From CBDDFV01 sp965227335 (GTDB taxonomy: Bacteria; Planctomycetota; Phycisphaerae; Phycisphaerales; SM1A02): a DNA stretch of 64,000 nucleotides. The notes under the pieces were generated by a model. It saw nothing but the letters and a program-made list of their open reading frames with translations, was not told where the DNA came from and did not search any database. Shown here one piece after another: positions 17,019 to 25,747 of this stretch. Both the position numbers and the translations under genes were made by a program. The DNA is taken from NCBI GenBank assembly GCA_965227335.1, contig CBDDFV010000008.1, positions 244,537 through 308,536 on the forward strand, written 5' to 3'. Within the stretch, counting starts at the first letter, position 1. The number at the start of each line of letters is the position of its first letter.

Positions 17019-18631
17019 GCGACCACCTCATCCAGATCAGCTCGGATGCTCTCCATGATCTCGACGATGCGTCGCTCATCGGCCAGGATGTCATCCGCGA
17101 GCTGCTCGGGAGGTAACAGCTCAAGAGCCTGCGTGCTTCGCGGATTCCTTATGTCAAGGTTGCAAGCAACGACCTTCCCATCGTCATCATGGCGTACAAC
17201 GTCCGATGCTGCCACGCGCCATGCATGCTCCGTCGCAGCGCGAGGTGAGCGAAACCACTTCGTACAGGTCGCCAGATCCTCGATCTGGAGCGGCTTGGTC
17301 TTCGTGTAGTTGCGCCGGCCCTCCGGAGGCGGCAACTCGTAGTACCAGATGTCCTTAGTCGGGCCGCTGCGGTCAAAGAACAACAGGTTGGTAGGGATTA
17401 CCGTGTACGGGGCAAAGACACCGTTGGGCAGACGAACGATCGTATGTAGATTGAACTCTGCAAGCATCTCCGCCTTGATCCGGGCAGCGACGCCATCACC
17501 AAAGAGTGTCCCATTCGGGACGACGACTCCACAGCGCCCGCCTCGCTCCGACTTCGAGCTGGGTTTTCTCAGCCGTCTCATGATGAGCTGCAGGAACAGG
17601 AGTGCCGTCTCGGATGTCTGCTTGTCGGTGGGGAAGTTCCCACGAATCCCCGCTTCCTCTTCGCCGCCAAACGGCGGGTTAGTGAGAATCACGTCCACAC
17701 GATCCCTCGCACCGATCTCGGTAACTTTGACAGCCAGACTGTTGCCATAGTCGATCGCCGGCGAGTCGAGGCCGTGCAACAGCAGGTTCATCTGCGAAAG
17801 CATGTAGGGGAGCGGTTTGGCTTCGCCGCCGCGGATGCTCTTGTTCTGGAGAGTCTTCCGATGCTGGACGGTCTTGCACTGCTGTTCAAGGTGGGCGAAT
17901 GCCTCGGCAAGGAACCCACCAGTACCACACGCGGGGTCGAGCACGACCTCGCCGAGCTGCGGATCAACCACCGCGACCATGAACTGAATGACCGGCCGAG
18001 GCGTGTAGAACTCGCCAGAGTCGCCTGCTGCATCACGCATCTCTCTGAGCATTGACTCATAGAGCCTCGCGAGTGTGTGAATCTCCTCCGAGGAATCGAA
18101 GTGAATGCCATCCACCAGGTTGATGACGTCCCGCATCAGGTATCCAGAGATCATGCGGTTGATCACACCATCGAACACAGTGGCGATGACATCTCGACGT
18201 CGATCCCCGTTGGTCGATCGCAGACCTCGCAGGTAGGCCAGCAGGCCGGGCCCACGGCGGCCATTGGGTCGCATCGCCTCATCCTGGCTAACGAATGCGA
18301 TCAGCTCGTCACCGGTGATCCCGTCCTTCTCGGCAGCCCAATCTCGCCAGCGGTAGGGGGCTTCGATGGCGGCCTTGTACTTCGTGCCACCGATACCCGC
18401 GCGCGCTTCCTCGAGCTTCTCGCGATCGTCGAGGAACTTGAGGAACATGATCCAGGTGAGAAGAGGGAGGCGGTCGAGATCGCCGTTGAGCCCCTTGTCC
18501 TTTCTCATGATGTCACGGGCTGACTTGATCAGGCTTGACAATTGCTGTGCCGTCGTCTTGGGTTGCGTGACCTTCTTCGCAGGGCGCTTCTTCGAGGTCT
18601 TCTTCTTCGTTGAGGTCTTCTTCTTCGCCAT
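17015..18631 (-). CDS. hsdM: Type I restriction system DNA methyltransferase subunit HsdM
   Basis: I place the start at ATG 18631 (MAKKKTSTKKKTSKKRPAKK), which has a GAGAG site; an alternative GTG at 18664 overlaps the hsdR stop. A lysine-rich tail of about 25 residues leads into the HsdM N-terminal helical domain. The SAM motif DPACGTGGFLAEAF is near residue 233 and the catalytic NPPF near residue 317, as in gamma-class N6-adenine methylases of type I systems. It methylates host sites and forms the core enzyme with HsdS. The basic N-terminal tail is longer than in classic HsdM. Confidence 0.93.
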   Translation of the reverse strand: MAKKKTSTKKKTSKKRPAKKVTQPKTTAQQLSSLIKSARDIMRKDKGLNGDLDRLPLLTWIMFLKFLDDREKLEEARAGIGGTKYKAAIEAPYRWRDWAAEKDGITGDELIAFVSQDEAMRPNGRRGPGLLAYLRGLRSTNGDRRRDVIATVFDGVINRMISGYLMRDVINLVDGIHFDSSEEIHTLARLYESMLREMRDAAGDSGEFYTPRPVIQFMVAVVDPQLGEVVLDPACGTGGFLAEAFAHLEQQCKTVQHRKTLQNKSIRGGEAKPLPYMLSQMNLLLHGLDSPAIDYGNSLAVKVTEIGARDRVDVILTNPPFGGEEEAGIRGNFPTDKQTSETALLFLQLIMRRLRKPSSKSERGGRCGVVVPNGTLFGDGVAARIKAEMLAEFNLHTIVRLPNGVFAPYTVIPTNLLFFDRSGPTKDIWYYELPPPEGRRNYTKTKPLQIEDLATCTKWFRSPRAATEHAWRVAASDVVRHDDDGKVVACNLDIRNPRSTQALELLPPEQLADDILADERRIVEIMESIRADLDEVVA

Positions 18632-18660
18632 CTGCTCTCGTTCGTCTATGTGGGCCGTTC

Positions 18661-21051
18661 TCACGCTGCCGCGTAGAGAAGGGATTGGAGTTGGTTGACC
18701 GCGTCTCGCAAACGAGCAACGTCGCCGAACTTCGCGGCGATTTCAATCACATTGCCGTGGGCATTGATCGGTGGCAGTTCGAGAATGTCGGGGATGACGA
18801 ACTGGGCGGTTCCGTGTTCTGTGTACTTGTCGAGGAGGTCGTTCAAGATCTGCTTCGCCTCGGTCCCGTATTGGTCGAAGAAATCCTGTTGCTCGTCCCG
18901 GAGTCGCTGTGCTCGCTCACGGCGGGTTCGCAGCGGCGAGTTGAATGCCAGGTGGCACATCAGGTCGAGCGGATCAGCGTCCGGCTGGTTGGCGCTCTCC
19001 GCGAGATGGTCAAAGTCGATCCCTCGCTCCTCGAGTCGATCGATGATTTCGCGACGCCGGTGCGGGTCGGCCCATTGACCCCGGAGTTCGGCAGCGTTGC
19101 GGTACAGCGTGCGGACCTTGTCAGCGGTGTAGTCCGTAAACTGGATCACCCGCAGCTGGGCGCCGTCGGGGTCGAGCTCGTAGACGAGGTGGGCGGCGAT
19201 CTCAACCTGGCCCCCGTCGAAGTAGAACTTCTGGCGGGGCGAGTCGTCCGTGTCGGGGGGAAGTTCGACGATTCCATCCTCATCGTCCGGCTCCTCTTCG
19301 GGAGTGACGACTGTCTCATCGCCCACGGGCTCGCCCGTCTCATCGATCGTCTGCTCCGTCTCGATCGCGGGATCGCCGTCGAAGTCCGGGTCGGCGAACA
19401 ATCGTGTCGCCGATCCCGTGTAGTCGAGGATGCTGAAGAAGAGCTTGCCGTAATCGTCACGCACCCGCGTCCCGCGACCGATGATTTGCTTGAACTCGGT
19501 CATCGAGTTGATCACTCGAAGGAGCACGATGTTCTGGACCGTCGGTGCATCGACGCCTGTCGTGAGCAGCTGTGAGGTCGTCAGGATCACCGGCGTCCGG
19601 CGCTCGAGGTCTTGAAAGTTGCTGAGGTGACCGCGGCCGATGCCGCCTTCGTCAGATGTGACCCGACAGACGTAGTCGGCGTGGTCGCGAACGAGATCTG
19701 AATTCAGGTTGTTCAGTGCTCGCTTCATCTCGTTGGCGTGTTCCTGATCGACACAGAAGACAATCGTCTTGGCGAACCGATCAGTGCGCTGCATGTAGTC
19801 AGCCAGATGGCGGGCAACTGCCTCGGTGCGTGCCCGCAGTGAGACACGGCGTTCGAAGTCGTTGGTGTGGTACTCCTCGTCCGGGATGTCGCGTCCGAAG
19901 CGATCGAGGTCGCCTTGCGTCGGGCGCCAGCCCGCTGCGTCCCACGTGGTCACCACGCGGTGCACGCGATAGGGCGCGAGGAAACCATCTTCGATACCTT
20001 GCCGGAGGCTGTACGTGTAGAGCGGATCGCCGAAGTAGTTGTACGTGTCTGCGTTGTCCTGCCGCCGCGGCGTCGCAGTCATGCCGAGTTGGTGCGCGGG
20101 TGCAAAGTACTCGAGAATCTCGCGCCAATTGCTGTCATCGCGCGCGCTCCCCCGGTGACACTCGTCCACGATGACGAGATCAAAGAAGTCCGGCGGGAAC
20201 TCACGGTAGAGTCCGGGACGGTTCGCATCGCGCGCGATCGACTGATAGATCGCGAAGTACATCTCGCGACTGTGCACGGCCTCACCGTTCTGGATCTTCC
20301 ACCTCGCATCACCGAACGGCGCGAATATCTTGGCCATGGGATCATCCACGAGGATGTTCCGGTCGGCGAGGTAGAGAATCCGAGGTCGCCGGTGTTCACC
20401 GGTCCGGTTCCACCGTGACGTCCAGAGTTTCCAGCAGACCTGGAAGGCGACGATCGTCTTGCCAGTGCCGGTTGCCATTGTCAAGAGCAGTCGCGGATCG
20501 CCTTGGGCGATGGCCCGGACCGCACGATTGATGGCGATCTCCTGGTAGTAGCGGGGCGACTTCCCGCTCAGGTGGTACACCGGGGCGAGCAGCTTCTCAG
20601 CCGCAGCGTCGCTGATCGACTCGTTGCCTGAGAGACGATCCCACAATTCGGCGGGCGTCGGGAACGCGTCGATTGTGCGCTCGAGTCCGGTCGTGTAATC
20701 GAATTCGACGATGCCGTGGCCATTCGTGGAGTAGGCGAACTTGAATCCGAGGATCTCTGCGTAGTCCTTTGCTTGCTGGAGGCCGTCGCCGGGCGCGGCG
20801 TAGGAGGGCTTGGCCTCTACGACCGCGAGCGCCAGGTCGGCGCGATACCGCAGGATGTAGTCCGCGCGCTTTCCGGGACGCCGGCGTCCTCGCCGGCCAG
20901 CGACGATGATCCGACCATCGGTGAAGGTCACTTGTTCGTTGATGCGGTGCGGGTCGTCGTCCCACCCCGCGGCTTGCAGGCGCGGTACGACGTATCGGCG
21001 GCATGTGTCGGCTTCGTTCGGCATCAGTCGTGGTGGCTCGTCATCATTCAA
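18661..21051 (-). CDS. hsdR: Type I restriction system endonuclease/translocase subunit HsdR (796 aa)
   Basis: The N-terminal nuclease domain shows a PD-(D/E)XK-type strand (LALAVVEAKPSYAAPGDGLQ). The motor has Walker A MATGTGKTIVAF near residue 195, DECHRGSARDD near residue 295, GMTATP and the RxxGRGTR motif VI (IIGRGTRVRDD). The C-terminus is acidic and rich in D and E around residues 565-605. Length and order match EcoEI/EcoAI-like HsdR. It translocates unmethylated DNA and cleaves at a distance. The start overlaps the DUF1848 gene stop by four bases, so restriction is expressed with the two genes upstream. Confidence 0.93.
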   Translation of the reverse strand: MNDDEPPRLMPNEADTCRRYVVPRLQAAGWDDDPHRINEQVTFTDGRIIVAGRRGRRRPGKRADYILRYRADLALAVVEAKPSYAAPGDGLQQAKDYAEILGFKFAYSTNGHGIVEFDYTTGLERTIDAFPTPAELWDRLSGNESISDAAAEKLLAPVYHLSGKSPRYYQEIAINRAVRAIAQGDPRLLLTMATGTGKTIVAFQVCWKLWTSRWNRTGEHRRPRILYLADRNILVDDPMAKIFAPFGDARWKIQNGEAVHSREMYFAIYQSIARDANRPGLYREFPPDFFDLVIVDECHRGSARDDSNWREILEYFAPAHQLGMTATPRRQDNADTYNYFGDPLYTYSLRQGIEDGFLAPYRVHRVVTTWDAAGWRPTQGDLDRFGRDIPDEEYHTNDFERRVSLRARTEAVARHLADYMQRTDRFAKTIVFCVDQEHANEMKRALNNLNSDLVRDHADYVCRVTSDEGGIGRGHLSNFQDLERRTPVILTTSQLLTTGVDAPTVQNIVLLRVINSMTEFKQIIGRGTRVRDDYGKLFFSILDYTGSATRLFADPDFDGDPAIETEQTIDETGEPVGDETVVTPEEEPDDEDGIVELPPDTDDSPRQKFYFDGGQVEIAAHLVYELDPDGAQLRVIQFTDYTADKVRTLYRNAAELRGQWADPHRRREIIDRLEERGIDFDHLAESANQPDADPLDLMCHLAFNSPLRTRRERAQRLRDEQQDFFDQYGTEAKQILNDLLDKYTEHGTAQFVIPDILELPPINAHGNVIEIAAKFGDVARLRDAVNQLQSLLYAAA

Positions 21052-21995
21052 GCGCCTGGTCCGGGGAAGAGCGGAAGCTGATGGGTACTCTCGTTGTCTG
21101 CGTCACCCTCCAAGTGTGGCTGCGGGAACAGGAAGTCGGACTGCGGGTCATGTTCACGGAAGCGGCGCTGAGCAAGTTCACGGTTCTGAACGGCGTAGCA
21201 GTAGACGCATCCGTGCGGACAAGTGTCGTAGTCGCCGATGTCTCGTGAGGCAAAGCACCCGCATTCCTTTCTTGCTCCCCGTTGGGCGACGTTGAGCGTT
21301 CGGCCTGCGATGTCCTCAAGCCGTTGTGCATCGATACAACGCGCGTCGGTCGCGCCATCGACGATGAAGTCGCGCTGAGAGCAGACGGACAGTTGGATCC
21401 CATGAGCACGCGCCATCTCGACCATCTCGGCAGCGAGGCTGCGTTTGATGTCAGCCGAAGGATCCTCCCAGGTGAAGCCGAACTGTTCTGACGCCCAGGT
21501 CATGTTGCGGAGCGTCTTCTTGTAGAGGTGGACGAAGGAGATCACGACCTCATCGACGGCGCCGGTGAGCTGTTGGCAGAGGGAGGCGAAGTTGCGCCGG
21601 TGGAAGTCGAGTGGTGTGACCGACGACACCACAATCGTGTCGTACCGCCAGACGGCGACGCGCGGTCCGTACTCATCGGCGATACGTTTCACGTTGGCCA
21701 CGCTCTTCGAGGCATCGACCACCGAGTATTCAAGGGCCTTCGGATACTCGTTGATGGTGTGCTGGACTACGAAGGGGTAGCCGCGGTCACGAACCTCCGA
21801 CAGGTGACGCATGAACGGTCCAACGTTCTTCGTCCAGAACACGATGCCGTCGACGTCAGAACGGCGCAACGAGACATTGATGGGCTGGCGGTTGTAGGGA
21901 TTCACCATCCTGCAGAAGCCCGCACGCAGCCGGTTCATGAACCACTCGCCGAAGAAGGTCGGGATGTCCGTCTTGTAGCTGGCGGAGATGATCAA
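21048..21995 (-). CDS. DUF1848 protein with C-terminal CxxxCxxC cluster (315 aa)
   Basis: Translation most likely starts at TTG 21995, which overlaps the previous stop as TTGA and gives LIISASYKTDIPTFFGEWFM, the usual beginning of DUF1848 proteins. Near the C-terminus lie ECGCFASRDIGDYDTCPHGC and VYCYA, a CxxxCxxC cluster like that of radical SAM enzymes but at the opposite end. The family's reaction is not known to me. Its position between a methyltransferase-like gene and hsdR, with four-base overlaps on both sides, makes it part of the defence operon; whether it modifies nucleic acid is speculation. Confidence 0.8.
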   Translation of the reverse strand: MIISASYKTDIPTFFGEWFMNRLRAGFCRMVNPYNRQPINVSLRRSDVDGIVFWTKNVGPFMRHLSEVRDRGYPFVVQHTINEYPKALEYSVVDASKSVANVKRIADEYGPRVAVWRYDTIVVSSVTPLDFHRRNFASLCQQLTGAVDEVVISFVHLYKKTLRNMTWASEQFGFTWEDPSADIKRSLAAEMVEMARAHGIQLSVCSQRDFIVDGATDARCIDAQRLEDIAGRTLNVAQRGARKECGCFASRDIGDYDTCPHGCVYCYAVQNRELAQRRFREHDPQSDFLFPQPHLEGDADNESTHQLPLFPGPGA

Positions 21996-22834
21996 TCGGC
22001 ACCACCTGGCTTCTGGATCACCCGCGCGGCGATGTCGGTGCGCATCTTCGGGCATTGGAACTTGGAGTAGTACGGCTGCAAATCGGTCTTCTCTTCGTCG
22101 AATGGGAGCTGTTCCCATCCCTCCCATGAGGTGACGACGTCGAAACCGGCGGCCGTGGCGATCTCGTCGAACCAGCCGTAGAACTGAGGTGCATTGTTAT
22201 CCACGAACAGGATGAACGCGCCTGGTTTCGCTTGCCGGAACAGCGTCTCGAAGTACTCGTGCGCATCGTCACGCAGGGCGTAGACCTCTGACATGAAGTA
22301 CACAAGGGTGAAGAGATCGGCGCGGAAGTGCTTCGTGAACGGGCTCCAGCTCGCCGGATCTGTCACATCGAGGGGGTGGAAGAGCGTCGAGATGCGGAAG
22401 ACCGGACCGAGCTTGTCGTCCACGTCGCTCCAGGACTCACCCCACGTGGCGTCGCGATCGAGGATCTGACATCGCAACTCGGGGGTCTTTGACTCGCGCA
22501 TGCAGTACTTGAGGATGCCGAGGAAGTCGCTTCCGGGCCCGCCGCCCACGCACGCAATCGAGACCTTCTCGCGATCGAAGAGGGCGGCCAGTTCGTTCGA
22601 CCGAGTCAACGCCGCGAACACGATGTTGGCGTGGGAGGTCGTGTACTTATAGATGTAGGCGAAGCGGCGGCAGGGCTCGGCGTAGTCAAGGCAGCCGTTG
22701 TGGAGAAGCTGCCGATACTCCTTCGAGAGCTCGGCCATGGCGGTGTTGATCGCCGCATCCTTCGCGGCCTCATCACCTGCGATCGCGTCGTACGCCTCGT
22801 CCAGGACGGTCTTGATAAGCTGGAAGCAGTTCAC
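21992..22834 (-). CDS. SAM-dependent methyltransferase-like protein (280 aa)
   Basis: I choose the GTG at 22834 (VNCFQLIKTVLDEAYDAIAG) because an AGGAG site lies nine bases before it. The in-frame ATGs at 22900 and 22897 fall inside the -10 element of a good promoter. The protein has a Rossmann methyltransferase core: glycine motif VSIACVGGGPGSDFLGIL near residue 92, QILDRD as the acidic strand, and FTLVYFMSEVYAL and PGAFILFVDNNAPQFYGWF further on. The substrate is unknown. It is the first gene of the nine-gene operon. Confidence 0.72.
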   Translation of the reverse strand: MNCFQLIKTVLDEAYDAIAGDEAAKDAAINTAMAELSKEYRQLLHNGCLDYAEPCRRFAYIYKYTTSHANIVFAALTRSNELAALFDREKVSIACVGGGPGSDFLGILKYCMRESKTPELRCQILDRDATWGESWSDVDDKLGPVFRISTLFHPLDVTDPASWSPFTKHFRADLFTLVYFMSEVYALRDDAHEYFETLFRQAKPGAFILFVDNNAPQFYGWFDEIATAAGFDVVTSWEGWEQLPFDEEKTDLQPYYSKFQCPKMRTDIAARVIQKPGGAD

Positions 22835-22880
22835 GCCGGCGATCTCCTGACCCGAGACGCGGCCACGAGTGGCCACTGTT

Positions 22881-22895
22881 CGATAAACAGTGAAC
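22881..22895 (-). promoter_or_regulatory. Operator-like motif, copy 1 (GTTCACTGTTTATCG)
   Basis: On the minus strand the motif begins one base after the -10 element and therefore covers the expected transcription start, the classic place for a repressor site. It is also the left half of a wider inverted repeat, CACTGTT-TATCG-AACAGTG. It matches the motif at 14712-14698 in 13 of 15 positions. Confidence 0.6.
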
Positions 22896-22924
22896 ATCAT
22901 AACCAGCGGGTCAGGGGATGTCGA
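22896..22924 (-). promoter_or_regulatory. Sigma-70-type promoter of the defence operon
   Basis: On the minus strand TCGACA (22924-22919) and TATGAT (22901-22896) are separated by exactly 17 bases, each matching five of six consensus positions. The promoter lies between the HTH gene stop and the methyltransferase gene and reads into the operon. Confidence 0.65.
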
Positions 22925-22929
22925 GCCGG

Positions 22930-23343
22930 TCAGGGATCGGCCGGATTCGCCCGAGCATCGACAAGGGACCACCACGCCGGTCGCTGCCGGGTCCAGATCG
23001 GCTCCTGGGTGATCGGGCGGAGATCGCGCTCAGTGATCGGATCCCGCCCCTCGACTACCAACGGAAGGTGCAGGACGTCCTCTTGGATGTCGGGCGCCAG
23101 ATGGAGCAGGTTCAGGATCTGCGTCATGCGCGGCTGTGTCACTCGCGCGAGGCGGGCGAGCTCGGACTGGTTGGCGATGACGCCGCGCTTCATCAGGTCG
23201 TCGAATCGAATCGCCAGCGCCATCAGCTTCGCGACGCGAGGGACACGGCCCACCGGGGGACCGGGCGCCGGCGCCGGACCGGGGAGGGCGCGCTTCCGAT
23301 TCCCCTTCACCGCGAAGTGGATGCGACGGGTGACGGTGGTCAT
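22930..23343 (-). CDS. HTH protein of the serine recombinase cassette (137 aa)
   Basis: ATG 23343 overlaps the recombinase stop (ATGA). The protein has a basic start (MTTVTRRIHFAVKGNRKRAL), a proline-rich linker, then RVAKLMALAIRFDDLMKRGV and NQSELARLARVTQPRMTQIL, a helix-turn-helix, and ends in NLLHLAPDIQEDVLHLPLVV. Small proteins of this type regularly follow this kind of large serine recombinase. It may be a recombination directionality factor or a regulator of the recombinase; neither is proven. Confidence 0.7.
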   Translation of the reverse strand: MTTVTRRIHFAVKGNRKRALPGPAPAPGPPVGRVPRVAKLMALAIRFDDLMKRGVIANQSELARLARVTQPRMTQILNLLHLAPDIQEDVLHLPLVVEGRDPITERDLRPITQEPIWTRQRPAWWSLVDARANPADP

Positions 23344-24911
23344 GCGGCCTCCTCGAGTTGGTGGGTGACAAGTGAGTGGATGCCGTTCGGTCGGAAGGTC
23401 ACTGCCACGGTGCCGGCCTCGCCGTCGTACTCGACACACGAGATGAGGAGGGCAAGAAGACGTGCCTGCTCCCGCGGGATCAGGTTGGCCCACACCGAGT
23501 CAAAGTCGGCGAATGCAGCCTCGGCCTCCTCGTGCGAAACGGTGTCGCGTTCGAGTTCTGTGAGACGTTCATCCAGCTCCGGCAAGCGACGCTCGCCCCG
23601 TGCGATCGTCTCATGCAGCTCGGCCAGTTGTGCACCGACCCCGTTGTCGGATGCCGCCTTCTTGGCCAGTTGACGTAGACGGTGGTGGCTTCGCGCGGCT
23701 TCGCGTGACAAGTCGTCGCGTTCCGTGGTGAGGGCGTCCCTTTCCGCCGCAATCACTGCCTGGGCTTCCGCGAGGACCTGGCCGAGCAGTTCACGATCGG
23801 TCGACAGCGCCCGGACTTCATCGACGACGACGCGTTCGATCTCCTGTGCCGGCAGCGTACCTGTCGGGCACTCGCCCGCGCCACACTTGATTGCGCGAAT
23901 GCAGCGGTAGTATCGATAGAAGTGCTTCTTCTTGCCGCCGCAAAACGTGTGCGCCATAGCGGAGTCGCATGTCTTGCACCTCAGTAAGCCACGGAGGACG
24001 GCGCCGTACCTATTCCGAATCTCGATGCCGCCCGAACGACCGTTGAGCGACAGTTGAGCCTGGACCTCGTCGAAGAGTGCCTGATCAACGATCGGCTCAT
24101 GTTCACCTTCGTAGATGTCGCCCTTGTGGGTGATCTTCCCGGCAAGGATCGGATTCTTCAGCAGCGTGTAGAGCGTGGCCTTGTCGAACGGGCGTCCCCC
24201 GACCTGCTTGCCCTTCTTCGTCGTGCGCCGTTTGTTCACCCATTCGCGGTCGCGAAGTTCAGTCACAACCGGCAGAAGGGATCCGAGCTCGAGATACATC
24301 CTGAAGATGGCACGGACGCGGGTGGCTTCGCGCGCGTTGACGACAAGGCGAGGGCTGGGGCCGGAGCGATCGACGTCGTAACCGAGCACCGGGACGCCGC
24401 CGGCCCATTTGCCCTTGCGCTTCTGCGCCGCGATCTTGTCGCGGATCCGCTCTCCGATGATCTCGCGCTCGAACTGGGCGAACGAAAGAAGGATGTTCAG
24501 CGTCAGGCGCCCCATCGAGTGGGTCGTGTTGAATTGCTGGGTGACCGAGACGAACGAGGTGCCGGTCCTCTCGAACGTTTCCATGATGCGTGAGAAGTCC
24601 ATGAGCGATCGACTGAGGCGATCGACCTTGTAGACGACAATGCAGTCAATCTGGCCCGCGTCAATGTCGGCCAGGAGTCGGGCCAGTGCCGGCCGGTCCA
24701 TCGAGCCGCCCGAGAAGCCGCCGTCGTCGTACCGCGTGGCAACTACCGTCCATCCTTCAGCCTTCTGGCTGGCGATGAACGCTTCGGCGCTCTCTCGCTG
24801 CGCGTCGAGAGAGTTGAACTCCTGGTCGAGTCCCTCTTCGCTGGACTTCCGGGTGTAGATCGCACACCGGATTGGGCGTGGCTCCTCCTGCTTGGGCGCC
24901 TGGCGGCTCAT
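23340..24911 (-). CDS. Large serine recombinase/integrase (523 aa)
   Basis: The N-terminal resolvase domain begins with CAIYTRKSSEEGLDQEFNSL, where S23 in YTRKS is the nucleophile, and contains VYKVDRLSRSLMDF. A recombinase domain (ARGVP-like GGVPVLGYDV, NPILAGKITHKG) follows. A zinc ribbon (LRCKTCDSAMAH...RCIRAIKC) and a long coiled coil at residues 385-470 complete the large serine integrase plan. It should integrate and, with a partner, excise the element at short att sites. It lies at the right end of the element, between the DUF2924 gene and the HTH gene. Confidence 0.93.
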   Translation of the reverse strand: MSRQAPKQEEPRPIRCAIYTRKSSEEGLDQEFNSLDAQRESAEAFIASQKAEGWTVVATRYDDGGFSGGSMDRPALARLLADIDAGQIDCIVVYKVDRLSRSLMDFSRIMETFERTGTSFVSVTQQFNTTHSMGRLTLNILLSFAQFEREIIGERIRDKIAAQKRKGKWAGGVPVLGYDVDRSGPSPRLVVNAREATRVRAIFRMYLELGSLLPVVTELRDREWVNKRRTTKKGKQVGGRPFDKATLYTLLKNPILAGKITHKGDIYEGEHEPIVDQALFDEVQAQLSLNGRSGGIEIRNRYGAVLRGLLRCKTCDSAMAHTFCGGKKKHFYRYYRCIRAIKCGAGECPTGTLPAQEIERVVVDEVRALSTDRELLGQVLAEAQAVIAAERDALTTERDDLSREAARSHHRLRQLAKKAASDNGVGAQLAELHETIARGERRLPELDERLTELERDTVSHEEAEAAFADFDSVWANLIPREQARLLALLISCVEYDGEAGTVAVTFRPNGIHSLVTHQLEEAA

Positions 24912-25414
24912 CGCTTGCCTCCGAGACGGAAGAAGCGAAACCCATTGATGTGGCTTCCGGTGACCTTCTTCGCGATGGCCGAGAGCGTGCGGAATCGCTC
25001 GCCGTCGTACTCGAAGCCATCGTTGTCCGCGAGCACCACAACGCGGATCGTGCGTCCCTTGTACTCGCGCACGATCGCAGACCCGGGAGATGGGATGCGG
25101 GGGTCGTTGTGCTCACCGTTCGGCAACTCGCGACTCACCGTGACCGCGCTGCCGTCCTCGGGCGGACAGATCATCGTCTTGGGGGCCATGACTCGAATGT
25201 CCGCATCGTCAGCCAGTTCGGCTGCGCGCTTGCGTGCCCGCTCCGTGAGGTCACCGTCGGCGTTCGCCTGGAGGCGCCAAGCAACCTTTCTGATGAGGTA
25301 CGCCCGATGCCGCGTGCGAACCGGCTGGCCGTACAGCTCTTCATAGCGTTCGGCAATCTCGCTGGTCGTCATCTGCTGAAGTGCGTCGATCTCTTTGGCG
25401 ATGTCGCCGGGCAT
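24908..25414 (-). CDS. DUF2924 protein of the recombinase cassette (168 aa)
   Basis: The C-terminal half has the DUF2924 hallmark: SAIVREYKGRTIRVVVLADN, GFEYDGERFRTLSAIAKKVT, FRFFRL. The N-terminal half is helical (IAERYEELYGQPVRTRHRAY, LIRKVAWRLQ). DUF2924 genes are usually found directly upstream of serine recombinases of this type; the function is unknown but a DNA-binding role in integration is likely. The stop overlaps the recombinase start by four bases. Confidence 0.85.
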   Translation of the reverse strand: MPGDIAKEIDALQQMTTSEIAERYEELYGQPVRTRHRAYLIRKVAWRLQANADGDLTERARKRAAELADDADIRVMAPKTMICPPEDGSAVTVSRELPNGEHNDPRIPSPGSAIVREYKGRTIRVVVLADNDGFEYDGERFRTLSAIAKKVTGSHINGFRFFRLGGKR

Positions 25415-25452
25415 GTGTGGCTCCTTCCGTGAGACTCTGAGACTCGCGGCCG

Positions 25453-25662
25453 CTAACCCGCGGGCCGCGGAGCCACACTGAGCGGTGAGTCGGCGGAGAG
25501 ATCAAGGCGACTGTCGCAGGATTCTCGCGGGTTGCCGAGATCCACCGCCGCATTCAGTCGAGCATCGCGAATAGAGCGCAGCATGCCCGGCGCGAGGATG
25601 CTCGCGATCTCGGCACGGCGCTCGTTGGCGGTCATGTTGTCGGGGTTGCGCGTGGTGGGCAC
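25453..25662 (-). CDS. Small protein heading the recombinase cassette (69 aa)
   Basis: The GTG at 25662 has a GGAG site seven bases upstream, whereas the internal ATG at 25635 has none. The core MTANERRAEIASILAPGMLR is a short helix seen in small proteins that precede DUF2924-recombinase pairs; the rest is low in structure. Function unknown. It lies 38 bases before the DUF2924 gene and is divergent from the cargo gene at 25748. Confidence 0.5.
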   Translation of the reverse strand: MPTTRNPDNMTANERRAEIASILAPGMLRSIRDARLNAAVDLGNPRESCDSRLDLSADSPLSVAPRPAG

Positions 25663-25670
25663 TCGGTGCT

Positions 25671-25693
25671 CCGAGACAGGAGGTGTGTCTCGG
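25671..25693. promoter_or_regulatory. Inverted repeat CCGAGACA/TGTCTCGG between divergent genes
   Basis: A perfect 8-bp inverted repeat with a 7-base loop lies between the start of the 69-residue gene (minus) and the cargo gene (plus). The minus-strand ribosome site overlaps it, so it could act as an operator or as an mRNA hairpin that hides that site. Confidence 0.45.
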
Positions 25694-25747
25694 GTTATCT
25701 ATGCCGTGGCCAACTACAATGCGCGACAAGTCGAATGGAGAGCACCA

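Noticed and set aside
22834..22975. Earlier starts (ATG 22900 or further upstream) for the methyltransferase-like gene
   Set aside because: They fall in or before the -10 element of the promoter and lack a ribosome site, whereas GTG 22834 has AGGAG.
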